From positions 372,001 to 436,000 of the forward strand of contig NZ_VTTP01000003.1 of assembly GCF_008364845.1 (NCBI RefSeq): DNA of 64,000 nucleotides, written 5' to 3'. The translations under genes and the position numbers were made by a program. Below are positions 1-9,541 of this stretch, piece after piece. Under the pieces are notes generated by a model. That model had not been told where the DNA came from and did no database searches. It saw only the letters and a program-made list of their open reading frames with translations. Source of the stretch: Actinotalea subterranea. GTDB lineage: Bacteria > Actinomycetota > Actinomycetes > Actinomycetales > Cellulomonadaceae. Every line of letters begins with the position of its first letter. Within the stretch, counting starts at the first letter, position 1.

Positions 1-294
1 GAACGTGATCGCGACAGAGGACAGGTACGCCAGCGCGCCCAGGACGAGCAGAACCCCGTCGATGCGCGGCACGTCGCGCCCGCCGGCCACCGCGAGGACG
101 ACCGACAGCACAGCGACAGGTACGGCGACGGGCACCCACGCCTTGGGCGCGTCCTCGTTGAACCGCTGCATGGCGGCGGCCCCCGACGCACCGGGGAGCC
201 GGCGCAAGGCGGGCATGATCACGACGGAGAACGCCAGGTAGAAGCCGGCCATGATGCCGCTGCCTGCTGCTGCGGCGATCGTCGCACCGCTCAT
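1..294 (-). CDS. DUF1772-family small membrane protein (partial, cut by left edge)
   Basis: Reading leftwards from an ATG at 294 there are 98 open codons running off the window edge. The N-terminus (MSGATIAAAAGSGIMAGF) has a Gly/Ala-rich hydrophobic segment, then VVIMPALRRLPG, a Met-Gln-Arg-Phe-Asn stretch and a second hydrophobic segment around residues 50-68. This is the pattern of DUF1772 (anthrone-oxygenase-like) integral membrane proteins of actinobacteria, which usually have about 150-160 residues and four membrane segments. Its biochemical role is not established. The C-terminal part lies outside the window. Confidence 0.65.
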   Translation of the reverse strand, partial: MSGATIAAAAGSGIMAGFYLAFSVVIMPALRRLPGASGAAAMQRFNEDAPKAWVPVAVPVAVLSVVLAVAGGRDVPRIDGVLLVLGALAYLSSVAITF

Positions 295-365
295 GTGGGA
301 CTACCCGGCCTCGTCACGCTGTGCCTCCGGTCCAGCCTCGACGCCGATGACGGTGTGAGCTTCGG

Positions 366-438
366 TGGAGCCAAGGGGACTCGAACCCCTAACCCCCTGC
401 TTGCAAAGCAGGTGCGCTACCAATTGCGCCATGGCCCC
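366..438 (-). tRNA. tRNA-Ala (anticodon TGC)
   Basis: Read on the minus strand, a 73-nt cloverleaf begins GGGGCCA, pairs with TGGCTCC at its 3' end, has a T-arm GGGGTTCGAGTCCCC and an anticodon loop centred on TGC. The discriminator base is A. The following genomic bases are CCG, so the CCA tail is not fully encoded and must be added by the nucleotidyltransferase, a candidate for which is encoded at 30439-31941. Confidence 0.97.
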
Positions 439-471
439 GTGCACCCGCCTGGGGTGGCGGGACTGACGCGG

Positions 472-591
472 TCAGTCGATCTCGTCGGTGACCTCGGTCC
501 AGAGGTCGCGCTCGTCGCGATCCTCCGCGTACGTGCGCCAGACGACGTAGCCGGCCGCCGCTGCGAGCAGGGCGATGAGGAGCTTCTTCAT
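472..591 (-). CDS. DLW-39 family small protein
   Basis: A 39-codon gene lies between two tRNA genes. It starts with ATG AAG AAG, has a hydrophobic N-terminal segment (LLIALLAAAAGYVVW) and a highly charged C-terminus containing the diagnostic DLW motif followed by TEVTDEID and TGA. A GGAGGA-type ribosome binding site lies just upstream of 591. Length and the DLW motif match the DLW-39 family, small actinobacterial proteins found near gyrA. Function is unknown. The single N-terminal helix suggests a membrane-anchored micropeptide. Confidence 0.85.
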   Translation of the reverse strand: MKKLLIALLAAAAGYVVWRTYAEDRDERDLWTEVTDEID

Positions 592-616
592 CCGTCCTCC
601 GGTGGTGCGTCTGGAG

Positions 617-690
617 TGGGCCTAAGAGGACTTGAACCTCTGACCTCTTCCTTATCAGGGAAGCGCTCTAACCGTCTGAGCTATAGGCCC
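617..690 (-). tRNA. tRNA-Ile (anticodon GAT)
   Basis: A 74-nt cloverleaf on the minus strand has acceptor arms GGGCCTA and TAGGCCC, discriminator A, a T-arm with GGTTCAAGTCC, and anticodon loop CTGATAA giving GAT. tRNA-Ile and tRNA-Ala downstream of gyrA is a conserved actinobacterial arrangement. Here the DLW-39 gene is intercalated between them. Confidence 0.97.
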
Positions 691-808
691 GTCACGCCGG
701 CGTGCTGCGGGCGCCGCACGAGACTACCCCAGCGGCACCGCGGCGCCCAAACGCACCCGGTGCGCGACGGGTTCGCGCGGCGGGGCGCCGGGTGCCAGTC
801 GAGGTCGG

Positions 809-1498
809 TCAGTCGTCCGTGAGCGTGAGGTGCACGCCGCCGACGAGAGCCGCCACGATGTTGTAGAGGAACGCGCCGATCGTCGAGAGCGCCGTGAGCA
901 GCACGATGTCCACGACGCCGATCATGGTCGCCAGGGAGATCGCGCGGTCGAACGCGGTGTACTCGAGCAGCGGGAAGAAGTCCTCCGAGCCCGAGAGCGT
1001 CGTGATCACGTCGTTCACGGAGACGAAGACGCCGAGGCCGTCGAGCGCGTACCAGACGACCGCGGTCGCGACCACGAGCATGATCCCGACGGCGACCGAC
1101 AGCAGGAACGACAGCTTCATGACGGACCACGGGTCGATCTTCGCCACGGCCAGGCGCACCCGCCGGGGCCCGCCGGACGAGGTGACGGGCGAGGCCGAGG
1201 GACGGGGCGACGTCGTGCGCTGACCCTCGGACTGCGTGCTGATCTCCTCGTGCTCGCGCGACGGCATCGCGTTGCGCGCCGCGCCGACGGCACCCTGCGC
1301 GGTCGCCTTGATGCGCTCGGCGAACGACGTCGAACTGCCGGTGTCCGGCTCGGAGGTCGTGGTCTGCGTCGCCGACGGCGCGCTGCCCCCCGAGCGCGGC
1401 GCGGAGGCCGGCCGGGGCTGGACGTCCGCGCTACGGGCCGGTGCCGCCGCCGGCCTCTTCGGCGCGATCGAGGGCGGCTTGGTCCCGTCGGTGCTCAT
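809..1498 (-). CDS. DUF3566 transmembrane protein
   Basis: The protein has 229 residues. The first ~125 are low-complexity, Pro/Ala/Ser/Arg-rich and probably disordered and cytoplasmic. The C-terminal ~100 form the DUF3566 domain with two hydrophobic helices, one around [19 protein letters not shown] and one near the C-terminus ([20 protein letters not shown]). The start ATG overlaps the gyrA stop in an ATGA, so it is translationally coupled to gyrase A. The family is found almost always directly after gyrA in Actinobacteria. Function is unknown. Confidence 0.88.
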   Translation of the reverse strand: MSTDGTKPPSIAPKRPAAAPARSADVQPRPASAPRSGGSAPSATQTTTSEPDTGSSTSFAERIKATAQGAVGAARNAMPSREHEEISTQSEGQRTTSPRPSASPVTSSGGPRRVRLAVAKIDPWSVMKLSFLLSVAVGIMLVVATAVVWYALDGLGVFVSVNDVITTLSGSEDFFPLLEYTAFDRAISLATMIGVVDIVLLTALSTIGAFLYNIVAALVGGVHLTLTDD

Positions 1499-4194
1499 CG
1501 CTCTCCCTCGGTGGATTCCGTCGTCGCGGGCTGCTCGCTCGCCGCGTCAACCGCGTCGTCGCCAGCATGGGCACTGTCATTGTCCCCGGTGCTCGCCGAG
1601 GCGGCATCGTCCTCAGGTATGGCGTCGCCCTCGTCCACGGTAGCCGCATCGGTGCCGAGGTTGCGCTCCACGTTGCGGGCGACCGCGAGGATGCGGTCCC
1701 CGGAGTCGGGCTTCGCCAGGATGACGCCGGTCGCGTCCCGCCCGTGCACCGGGATCTCACCGACCTGCGAGCGGACGACCTTGCCGCGTTCCATGACGAC
1801 GAGGACCTCGTCGCCCTCGTCGGCCATGAGCGCGCCCACGAGGCCGCCGCGGTCGTCGGGGAGGCGCGCCGCACGCACGCCCAGGCCGCCGCGCTTGGTG
1901 CGTCGGTAGTCGAGGTTGCCGTCGGAGTTGACGCGGTGCATGTCGGAGCGCTTCGCGGTCCCGCCGTCGGTCACGGTCACGAGGAAGGAGCCCTCGGTCA
2001 CCACGTCCATGGAGAGCAGCTCGTCGCCGTCCCGGAACTTCATGCCCGTGACGCCCGACGTCGCGCGGCCCATCGCACGCAGCTGGTCGGACGTGGCCTC
2101 GAAGCGCACGGCCTGGCCCTTGCGGGAGACGAGCAGCAGCTCGGAGTCCTCGTCCACGAGAGCGGCAGAGACGAGCTCGTCGGGCTGGCCGTCCTCGTCC
2201 TCGCGCAGGTTGATCGCGATGAGGCCGCCCGAGCGGTTCGAGTCGAACTCGGCGAGCCGCGTCTTCTTGACCAGGCCGCGGCGCGTCGCGAGGACGAGGT
2301 ACTCGGCCTGCTCGTAGTCGTGCAGGTCGATGACCTTGGCGATCTGCTCACCGGGCTGGAACGCGAGCAGGTTCGCGACGTGCTGGCCCTTGGAGTCGCG
2401 ACCGCCCTCGGGGAGCTCGTACGCCTTCGCGCGGTACACGCGGCCGAGGTTCGTGAAGAACAGCAGCCAGTGGTGCGTCGTCGTCACACCGAAGTGCTCG
2501 ACCACGTCGTCGGCGCGCAGCTGTGCACCGCGCACACCCTTGCCGCCGCGCTTCTGGACGCGGTACTGGTCGCTGCGGGTCCGCTTGGCGTAGCCGCCGC
2601 GCGTGATGGTGACCACGACCTCCTCCTCGGCGATGAGGTCCTCCATGGAGACCTCGCCGTCGTACGGGAGGATCGTCGTCCGGCGCTCGTCGCCGTACTT
2701 CGCGACGAGCTCCTCGAGCTCGCTGCCGACGATGTCGCGCTGGCGCTGCGGGTCGGCGAGGATCGCCTTGTAGTCCGTGATCTTGATCATCAGACCGTCG
2801 TACTCGTCGATGATCTTCTGCCGCTCGAGGGCCGCGAGGCGACGGAGCTGCAGGTTGAGGATCGCCGTCGCCTGGAGCTCGTCGACCTCGAGCAGCTCCA
2901 TCAGGCCGGCCCGGGCCTCCTCGACGTCGGGCGAGCGACGGATGAGCGCGATGACCTCGTCGAGCGCGTCGAGCGCCTTGAGGTAGCCGCTGAGGATGTG
3001 CGCCTGCTCCTCGGCCCGGCGCAGACGGTACGTGGTGCGCCGCACGATGACGTCGAGCTGGTGGGTCACCCAGTGACGCACGAACGCGTCGATGCTGAGC
3101 GTGCGCGGCACCTCGTCGACCAGCGCGAGCATGTTCGCGCCGAACGTGTCCTGGAGCTGCGTGTGCTTGTACAGGTTGTTGAGGACGACCTTGGCGACGG
3201 CGTCGCGCTTGAGCACGATGACGAGGCGCTGGCCCGTGCGGCCCGAGGTCTCGTCACGGATGTCCGCGATGCCCTGGACGCGACCGTCCTTGACGAGCTC
3301 CGCGATCTTCGCGGCGACGTTGTCCGGGTTCACCTGGTAGGGCAGCTCGGTGACGACGAGGCAGATCCGGTTGTGGATCTCCTCCACCGTGACGACCGCG
3401 CGCATCGTGATCGAGCCGCGGCCCGTGCGGTAGGCGTCCTCGATGCCGCGTCGGCCCAGGATGGTGGCGCCCGTGGGGAAGTCGGGGCCCGGGATGCGCT
3501 CGATGAGCGCCTCGAGGAGCTCTTCCTTGCTCGCCTCGGGGTGGTCCAGGTGCCACTTCACACCCGCGGCGACCTCGCGCAGGTTGTGCGACGGGATGTT
3601 CGTGGCCATGCCGACGGCGATGCCCGCCGAGCCGTTGACCAGCAGGTTCGGGAACCGTGACGGCAGGACCGCCGGCTCCTGGGTGCGCCCGTCGTAGTTG
3701 TCGCGGAAGTCGACGGTCTCCTCGTCGATGTCCCGCACCATCTCCATGGCGATGGGCGCCATCTTGCACTCGGTGTACCGCGGCGCGGCCGCCGGGTCGT
3801 TGCCGGGGGAGCCGAAGTTGCCCTGGCCCGCGACGAGCGGGTACCGCAGGGACCAGTCCTGCACGAGGCGGACGAGCGCGTCGTAGATCGCGCCGTCGCC
3901 GTGCGGGTGGTACTTGCCCATCACGTCGCCGACGACGCGGCTGCACTTGGAGAACTGGCGGTCGGGCCGGTACCCGCCGTCGTACATCGCGTACAGCACG
4001 CGCCGGTGCACGGGCTTGAGGCCGTCCCGCACGTCGGGCAGCGCGCGACCCACGATGACGCTCATCGCGTAGTCGAGGTAGGAGCGCTGCATCTCGAGCT
4101 GCAGGTCGACCGCGGTGATGCGGTCGGTGATCACATCCAGCGGCGCGTCGGGCCCCGTCTCCGGCAGGTCGCCGTCGGGAGTCTGGTCGGTCAC
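1495..4194 (-). CDS. gyrA: DNA gyrase subunit A
   Basis: This is the DNA breakage-rejoining subunit of the A2B2 gyrase, which introduces negative supercoils. The 899-residue protein has the catalytic Tyr at about residue 140 in PRYTECKM, the quinolone-determining segment [10 protein letters not shown] (residues 96-105), and the C-terminal beta-pinwheel with the GyrA box QRGGKG. The GTG start at 4194 is preceded by a GAGG site 7 nt away. The acidic Glu/Asp/Ser/Ala C-terminal tail is longer than in many homologues. At the position of E. coli Ser83 (M. tuberculosis Ala90) the residue is Gly101, followed by Ala102. The gene lies 91 bp downstream of gyrB and shares an ATGA overlap with the DUF3566 gene. 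Confidence 0.98.
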   Translation of the reverse strand: MTDQTPDGDLPETGPDAPLDVITDRITAVDLQLEMQRSYLDYAMSVIVGRALPDVRDGLKPVHRRVLYAMYDGGYRPDRQFSKCSRVVGDVMGKYHPHGDGAIYDALVRLVQDWSLRYPLVAGQGNFGSPGNDPAAAPRYTECKMAPIAMEMVRDIDEETVDFRDNYDGRTQEPAVLPSRFPNLLVNGSAGIAVGMATNIPSHNLREVAAGVKWHLDHPEASKEELLEALIERIPGPDFPTGATILGRRGIEDAYRTGRGSITMRAVVTVEEIHNRICLVVTELPYQVNPDNVAAKIAELVKDGRVQGIADIRDETSGRTGQRLVIVLKRDAVAKVVLNNLYKHTQLQDTFGANMLALVDEVPRTLSIDAFVRHWVTHQLDVIVRRTTYRLRRAEEQAHILSGYLKALDALDEVIALIRRSPDVEEARAGLMELLEVDELQATAILNLQLRRLAALERQKIIDEYDGLMIKITDYKAILADPQRQRDIVGSELEELVAKYGDERRTTILPYDGEVSMEDLIAEEEVVVTITRGGYAKRTRSDQYRVQKRGGKGVRGAQLRADDVVEHFGVTTTHHWLLFFTNLGRVYRAKAYELPEGGRDSKGQHVANLLAFQPGEQIAKVIDLHDYEQAEYLVLATRRGLVKKTRLAEFDSNRSGGLIAINLREDEDGQPDELVSAALVDEDSELLLVSRKGQAVRFEATSDQLRAMGRATSGVTGMKFRDGDELLSMDVVTEGSFLVTVTDGGTAKRSDMHRVNSDGNLDYRRTKRGGLGVRAARLPDDRGGLVGALMADEGDEVLVVMERGKVVRSQVGEIPVHGRDATGVILAKPDSGDRILAVARNVERNLGTDAATVDEGDAIPEDDAASASTGDNDSAHAGDDAVDAASEQPATTESTEGER

Positions 4195-4285
4195 CGTGTA
4201 CCTCGTCTCGTGAATGGCATGTCAGCTCTTGGCGGTCTCGACCCCGGCCGGACCCGCGCGCCGTGGACGGGCGCGGGCCGCACGG

Positions 4286-6343
4286 TCAGATGTCGAGGAA
4301 CCGCACGTCCTTGGCGTTGCGCTGGATGAACGCCCGGCGCGACTCGACGTCCTCGCCCATGAGCACCGAGAAGATCTCGTCCGCCGCTGCCGCGTCGTCG
4401 AGGTTCACCTGGAGCAGCGTGCGCTGGTCCGGGTCCATCGTGGTGTCCCACAGCTCGGAGTAGTCCATCTCGCCGAGGCCCTTGTAGCGCTGGATGCCGT
4501 TGTCCTTGGGCACCCGCTTGCCGGCCGCCTGCCCCTCGAGCAGGTAGGCGTCGCGCTCACGGTCCGAGTACACGTAGTCGTGCGGCGCGTTGCTCCACTT
4601 GATGCGGTACAGCGGGGGCTGCGCGAGGTACACGTGACCGTTCTCGATGAGCGGCCGCATGTACCGGAACAGGAGCGTGAGCAGCAGCGTCGCGATGTGC
4701 TGGCCGTCGACGTCGGCATCCGCCATGAGGACGATCTTGTGGTACCGCAGCTTGTCGGCGTCGAAGTCCTCGCCGATGCCCGTCCCGAACGCCGTGATGA
4801 GCGCCTGGACCTCCTGGTTGCCGAGGGCGCGGTCCAGCCGGGCGCGCTCGACGTTGAGGATCTTGCCTCGGATGGGCAGGATCGCCTGGGTCCGCGGGTT
4901 GCGGCCGCGCACGGCGGAGCCGCCGGCCGAGTCACCCTCGACGATGAAGATCTCGCACTCGACGGGGTTGTTCGACTGGCAGTCGCGCAGCTTGCCGGGC
5001 ATGCCGCCCGACTCGAGGAGACCCTTGCGCCGCGTGGCCTCGCGGGCCTTGCGCGCAGCCATCCGCGCTGCCGCGGCCTGGATCGACTTGCGGATGATGT
5101 CCTTCGCCTCGACGGGGTGCGCCCCGAGCCAGTCGCCGAGCTGCTCGTGGACGACCTTCTGGACGAACGTGCGCGCCTCGGTGTTGCCGAGCTTCGTCTT
5201 GGTCTGCCCCTCGAACTGCGGCTCGCCCAGCTTGATCGACAGGACGGCCGTGAGGCCCTCACGGATGTCGTCGCCCGTGAGGTTCTCGTCCTTCTCCTTG
5301 AGGATGCCCTTCTCGCGGGCGTACCGGTTGACCAGCGAGGTCATCGCCGCCCGGAAGCCCTCCTCGTGCGCGCCGCCCTCGGTCGTCGAGATCGTGTTCG
5401 CGTAGGTGTGCACGGACTCCGAGTAGGCGTTCGTCCACTGCAGCGCGATCTCGACGGAGATCTTGCGCTCGACGTCCTCGGCCTCGAAGTCGATGACCTC
5501 GGGGTGGACGACCTCGACCTTCTTGGCCGAGTTGAGGTGCTTGACGTAGTCGACGAGACCGCCGTCGTACTTGTAGACGACCGTCCGCACGGGCGCCGCG
5601 CCGTCGGCCGCTGCCGTCTCGCCGCCGTCGGTCGAGGACGCCGTGACCTCGTCCTCGGTGCCCGTGTGCTCGGGCCGCTCGTCGGTCAGGGTGATGCGCA
5701 GGCCCTTGTTGAGGAACGCCATCTGCTGGAAGCGCGAACGCAGCGTCTCGAAGTCGAAGTCGACGGTCTCGAAGATCGTCGGGTCCGCCCAGAACGTCTG
5801 GGTCGTGCCGGTCCGGTCCGTCGGCTCGCCGCGCCGCAGCTCGCCCACGGGCTTGCCGCCGTCCGCGAAGGACTGGTGCCAGGTGTAGCCGTCACGCTGC
5901 ACCTCGGTCTCGACCCGGTGGGAGAGCGCGTTGACCACGGAGATGCCGACGCCGTGCAGGCCGCCGGAGACGGCGTAGCCCGTCCCGCCGAACTTGCCGC
6001 CGGCGTGCAGGATCGTCATGACGACCTCGACCGTCGGCCGTCCCTCCGTCGGGTGGATCGCCACCGGGATGCCGCGGCCGTCGTCGACGACGCGGACTCC
6101 GCCGTCCGCGAGGAGGGTCACCTCGATGTGCGTGCAGTAGCCGGCGAGGGCTTCGTCCACAGAGTTATCCACAACCTCGTACACAAGGTGATGCAGACCA
6201 CGTGGTCCCGTGGAGCCGATGTACATGCCCGGCCGCTTGCGCACCGCCTCGAGGCCCTCGAGGACGGTGATCGCACTGGCGTCGTAGGAGTTGTCCGGGC
6301 TGCTCTGCGGGCTGGGTCGGTCGTTGGCGCTCTGGTCTGCCAC
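4286..6343 (-). CDS. gyrB: DNA gyrase subunit B
   Basis: This is the ATPase subunit of DNA gyrase. The 685-residue protein starts at GTG 6343, with AGGAG about 11 nt upstream. The GHKL ATPase fold shows [11 protein letters not shown] (residues 56-66) and VDDGRGIP (86-93). The TOPRIM domain shows EGDSAGG and DADVDG. The C-terminus ends in KDVRFLDI, typical of complete GyrB. A Ser/Thr/Ala/Glu-rich insertion of roughly 28 residues (about 224-252) sits in the transducer region before VYKYDGGL. It is followed after 91 bp by gyrA and is likely co-transcribed with it. Confidence 0.98.
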   Translation of the reverse strand: MADQSANDRPSPQSSPDNSYDASAITVLEGLEAVRKRPGMYIGSTGPRGLHHLVYEVVDNSVDEALAGYCTHIEVTLLADGGVRVVDDGRGIPVAIHPTEGRPTVEVVMTILHAGGKFGGTGYAVSGGLHGVGISVVNALSHRVETEVQRDGYTWHQSFADGGKPVGELRRGEPTDRTGTTQTFWADPTIFETVDFDFETLRSRFQQMAFLNKGLRITLTDERPEHTGTEDEVTASSTDGGETAAADGAAPVRTVVYKYDGGLVDYVKHLNSAKKVEVVHPEVIDFEAEDVERKISVEIALQWTNAYSESVHTYANTISTTEGGAHEEGFRAAMTSLVNRYAREKGILKEKDENLTGDDIREGLTAVLSIKLGEPQFEGQTKTKLGNTEARTFVQKVVHEQLGDWLGAHPVEAKDIIRKSIQAAAARMAARKAREATRRKGLLESGGMPGKLRDCQSNNPVECEIFIVEGDSAGGSAVRGRNPRTQAILPIRGKILNVERARLDRALGNQEVQALITAFGTGIGEDFDADKLRYHKIVLMADADVDGQHIATLLLTLLFRYMRPLIENGHVYLAQPPLYRIKWSNAPHDYVYSDRERDAYLLEGQAAGKRVPKDNGIQRYKGLGEMDYSELWDTTMDPDQRTLLQVNLDDAAAADEIFSVLMGEDVESRRAFIQRNAKDVRFLDI

Positions 6344-6695
6344 GGGCAGAGGTGCTCCTCACAGGTGCGGTGCACACCGCCGGACGCAGGCCGGACGGCA
6401 GCGGACACAGGGTTCCCGGGCGCACAGGGCCCCTACGGGGAGCGGACCGAGCGCGCGATGCCCCGCGCGCTCCAGCGTGCGTGACGGTCCCGACGGGCGG
6501 TCAGCCCCACGGAGCCGTACGACCCCCAGGAATGACAAGGCCATCCTACCGTGCGACGGCCCGCAGGACCGCCTGGGCACACCTTGGACGCATCCGGGGA
6601 TCCGCCCCCTGACCCCGTGGTCACGCGACGGCTGTCCGGGGCTCTCAGGCGGGTCAGCGCCGATGACCGCCCGGGTGCTTCTCCACAGGGTGACG
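6344..6695 (-). promoter_or_regulatory. gyrB upstream region with candidate -10
   Basis: This 352-bp stretch has no gene I can support. On the minus strand, TAGGAT (plus-strand 6543-6548) matches the actinobacterial -10 TANNNT about 200 bp upstream of the gyrB start. No convincing -35 is visible. The rest of the leader is GC-rich with no obvious terminator. The promoter call is an inference from motif and location only. Confidence 0.35.
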
Positions 6696-7337
6696 TCAGC
6701 CGTACGTGTCGCGGGGACCGCGTCCCGGAACCCTGCGCCGCCCGCGCCCCCACTGCGGTCCCGACGGGCCCACGACCCTCACCTCGCGCACGACGCCGGC
6801 GCCCACCTCGACCTCGAGCCGCGTGAGGAGCTGAGGCACCAGCAGCCGCAGGTTGGCCGCCCAGGCCGTGGAGTCGGTGCGCACCACGAGGAGCCCGTCC
6901 TCGAACGTCTCCGGCACGCAGTGGTCCGCGACCTGGTCGCCGACGACCTCGCGCCACCGCCCGATCACCCCGCCGACCGACAGCTCCGTGGACCAGCCGC
7001 GCTCGGCCGCGAGCCGCGAGAGCGTGTCACCGAGCAGCGCGGGATCCCGGCCGTCACGCCCCGGCCCGGACCTCGTCTCGGGGAGCGGGGTGCGGCGCCG
7101 GCCTGGCTGCCCGGGCCGCACGCCCCGCGCCTGGGCGGCGACGCGTGCACGGTTGAGGGCGGCGCGCGCGACCTCCGACGCTGACGTCAGGCCGAGCTGC
7201 TCCGCGACGGGCCGGTCACCGAGGGGTGGGGCCGGCGCGTCGTCGTCCGCGGACGGGGTGCCCGAAGCCGGTGCCCCCGACGCCGGCTCGTCGCCCGCGG
7301 GAGCGGACCCGCCGTCGCGACGGCGGTCACCGGACAC
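6696..7337 (-). CDS. dciA: DUF721 / DciA-type protein (replicative helicase loader family)
   Basis: The protein has 213 residues from GTG 7337, overlapping the recF stop by 11 bp. The N-terminal third is Asp/Ala/Pro-rich and disordered. The DUF721 core includes [18 protein letters not shown] and [18 protein letters not shown], the KH-like fold of DciA. DciA proteins are ancestral loaders of DnaB in bacteria lacking DnaC/DnaI, and the gene next to recF in actinobacteria (Rv0004 position) belongs to this family. The partner DnaB is encoded at 46263-47642. The family call is strong; the loader role is by homology. Confidence 0.88.
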   Translation of the reverse strand: MSGDRRRDGGSAPAGDEPASGAPASGTPSADDDAPAPPLGDRPVAEQLGLTSASEVARAALNRARVAAQARGVRPGQPGRRRTPLPETRSGPGRDGRDPALLGDTLSRLAAERGWSTELSVGGVIGRWREVVGDQVADHCVPETFEDGLLVVRTDSTAWAANLRLLVPQLLTRLEVEVGAGVVREVRVVGPSGPQWGRGRRRVPGRGPRDTYG

Positions 7338-8622
7338 GCGTCACCTGGCCGTCCATGACGTCGATCCTCGCACCGTCGAGCTGCTCCGGGACGTCCTCGG
7401 CGACGGCCGCGGTGACGATGACCTGCTCGGCTCGCGCGACCAGGCCCGCGAGCCGCTCCCGACGGCGGCCGTCGAGCTCGGCGAACACGTCGTCCAGGAT
7501 CAGCACGGGCTCGGAACCCTCCGCCCAGCCAGGGATCCCGGCGCCCGACTCGTCGTCGGGCGAACCGTGCGTGAGGAGCTCGTAGGACGCGAGCCGCAGC
7601 GCGAGGGCGAACGACCAGGACTCGCCGTGGCTCGCGTACCCCTTGGCGGGCAGCCCACCGAGGTTGAGCAGGAGGTCGTCGCGGTGCGGGCCCACGAGGC
7701 TGACGCCCCGCTCGAGCTCGCGACGGCGCAGGCGACTCATCGCCTCGAGCAGCTGGGCCTCGAGCAGCTCGGTGCTCGCTCCCGCATGGGGGACCGTCGG
7801 CACCATCCGCACCGTGACGAAACCACCCGCGCCACCGGAGGACCGGGACGACGACGTCTCCTCGTCCTCGGCGCTGACCTCGAGGGAGGAGCGGTACCCG
7901 AGGACGGCGTCGCCCTGCCGGTCGCTGACCTGCGCGTACGCGGCGGCGACGTGCGGCATGAGCTGGTCGACGAGCGCGAGCCGTACCGCGAGGACCTGCG
8001 CACCGACCTGGGCGAGCTTCGCGTCCCAGACGTCCAGGGTGCGCAGGTCGTCGCCGGCGTCGGGCGCATCTTCTGCGGTGCGCCGTGACCCGCCGCGCAT
8101 GCCCCGACGCGCGGCACCCGCCGTCTTGAGCAGCGCGTTGCGCTGACGCAGCACCCTGTCGTAGTCCGAGAGGACACCCGCCATGCGCGGTGACACCTGC
8201 ACGGCGAGCTCGTCGAGGAAGCGGCGCCGCCCGTCGGGGTCTCCCTTGACGAGCGCCAGGTCCTCGGGAGCGAACAGCACGGTGCGCAGGATGCCGAGGA
8301 CGTCACGGGCGCGGCGCGCGGGGGAGCGGTTGATCTGCGCACGGTTCGCCCGGCCCGGGTTGATCTCGAGCTCGACGAGGCTCTGCCGCTCGCCCCGCAC
8401 GGCCCGGAGACGGACGACGGCGCGTGGGGCGCCGGCCCGGACCAGTGCCGCGTCGGTCGAGACGCGATGGCTGCTCAGCGTCGCGACGTACCCGATCGCC
8501 TCGACGAGGTTCGTCTTGCCCTGACCGTTGGGGCCGACGAGGGCGCTCACCCCGGGTTCGAGGGTGAGCTCGACCTGCTCGTAGGAGCGGAAGTCGGTCA
8601 GGGACAGCTGGCTGACGTGCAC
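7327..8622 (-). CDS. recF: DNA replication and repair protein RecF
   Basis: This SMC-like ATPase of the RecFOR pathway helps load RecA on gapped single-stranded DNA. The 431-residue protein begins [16 protein letters not shown], with Walker [10 protein letters not shown] near residue 30, the signature region [17 protein letters not shown], and Walker [14 protein letters not shown]. There is an Arg/Gly/Asp-rich insert around residues 165-185 and a Ser/Gly-rich insert around residue 260. The order dnaN-gnd-recF-dciA with short gaps suggests one transcription unit. Confidence 0.97.
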   Translation of the reverse strand: MHVSQLSLTDFRSYEQVELTLEPGVSALVGPNGQGKTNLVEAIGYVATLSSHRVSTDAALVRAGAPRAVVRLRAVRGERQSLVELEINPGRANRAQINRSPARRARDVLGILRTVLFAPEDLALVKGDPDGRRRFLDELAVQVSPRMAGVLSDYDRVLRQRNALLKTAGAARRGMRGGSRRTAEDAPDAGDDLRTLDVWDAKLAQVGAQVLAVRLALVDQLMPHVAAAYAQVSDRQGDAVLGYRSSLEVSAEDEETSSSRSSGGAGGFVTVRMVPTVPHAGASTELLEAQLLEAMSRLRRRELERGVSLVGPHRDDLLLNLGGLPAKGYASHGESWSFALALRLASYELLTHGSPDDESGAGIPGWAEGSEPVLILDDVFAELDGRRRERLAGLVARAEQVIVTAAVAEDVPEQLDGARIDVMDGQVTRVR

Positions 8623-8634
8623 GGCTGCGGCAGG

Positions 8635-9528
8635 TCAGGCGGGCGGTGCGGGCCGGACGGCGTGGCCGCCGAACTGCTGCCGCAGGGCCGCGACGGCCTT
8701 CATCGCGGGAGAGGCACCCTGCCGCGACGCGAACCGGGCGAAGAGGGCTGCGGAGATGACGGGGAGCGGCACGGCCCGGTCGATCGCCTCGTCGACGGTC
8801 CACCGGCCCTCGCCGGAGTCCTCGACGAAGTCGTCGATCGCGGCGAGCTCGGGGTCCTGCTCGAGAGCCGCGACCAGCAGGTCGAGCAGCCAGGAGCGGA
8901 CGACAGTCCCCTGGGTCCACGCCTTGAGGGTCCCGGTGACGTCGATGACGATCTCCTGCGCCTCGAGGAGCTCGTACCCCTCGGCGTACGCCTGCATGAG
9001 GCCGTACTCGATGCCGTTGTGCACCATCTTCGCGTAGTGACCGGCGCCGACCGACCCGGCGTGCACGAACCCGTTCTCGCGGGCGCCGTCGGGACGGAGC
9101 GCGTCGAAGACGGGCATCAGGAGCTCGACGTCCTCGGTCGACCCGCCGGCCATGAGCCCGTAGCCGTTCTCCAGGCCCCACACGCCACCCGAGACGCCGA
9201 CGTCGACGTAGTGGATCCCCCGTTCGGCGAGCTCCGCGGCGTGCACGGCGTCGTCCGTGTAGTGCGAGTTGCCGCCCTCGACGACCACGTCCCCCGGACC
9301 GAGCAGGGCTGCGAGGTCGGTCACGACCGAGCGGGTGATCGGTCCGGCCGGGACCATGACCCACACGACGCGCCGATCCTGCGGCAGTGCGGCAACCAGC
9401 GCGGCGAGGTCGGCGACGTCCGACACCGCAGGGTTGCGGTCGTACCCCGTGACGTCGATGCCACGGGTGCGCAGGCGCTCGCGCATGTTCGCGCCCATCC
9501 TGCCGAGGCCGACCATCCCGACGTGCAT
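8635..9528 (-). CDS. gnd: 6-phosphogluconate dehydrogenase, decarboxylating (short form)
   Basis: This enzyme oxidises and decarboxylates 6-phosphogluconate to ribulose 5-phosphate, making NAD(P)H in the oxidative pentose phosphate pathway. I chose ATG 9528, preceded by AGGGA 4 nt upstream, giving 297 residues. A GTG at 9540 in the same frame would add four residues but lacks a ribosome binding site. The dinucleotide-binding motif GLGRMG is at the N-terminus, followed by GGNSHYTDD and the catalytic region GAGHYAKMVHNGIEYG. Its place between dnaN and recF is a familiar actinobacterial arrangement. The length matches the ~300-residue YqeC/GndA type. Confidence 0.93.
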   Translation of the reverse strand: MHVGMVGLGRMGANMRERLRTRGIDVTGYDRNPAVSDVADLAALVAALPQDRRVVWVMVPAGPITRSVVTDLAALLGPGDVVVEGGNSHYTDDAVHAAELAERGIHYVDVGVSGGVWGLENGYGLMAGGSTEDVELLMPVFDALRPDGARENGFVHAGSVGAGHYAKMVHNGIEYGLMQAYAEGYELLEAQEIVIDVTGTLKAWTQGTVVRSWLLDLLVAALEQDPELAAIDDFVEDSGEGRWTVDEAIDRAVPLPVISAALFARFASRQGASPAMKAVAALRQQFGGHAVRPAPPA

Positions 9529-9541
9529 GGTCCCTGCCACG

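Noticed and set aside
1441..3660. 739-codon open frame opposite gyrA
   Set aside because: It is a shadow frame of a high-GC gene: composition is His/Arg/Glu/Val-biased with no family signal, and gyrA on the other strand is certain.
4214..6484. 756-codon open frame opposite gyrB
   Set aside because: Shadow of gyrB; no start signal and no recognisable motif.
9529..9540. gnd start at GTG 9540
   Set aside because: No ribosome binding site precedes it, while ATG 9528 has AGGGA 4 nt upstream and begins at the conserved N-terminus.
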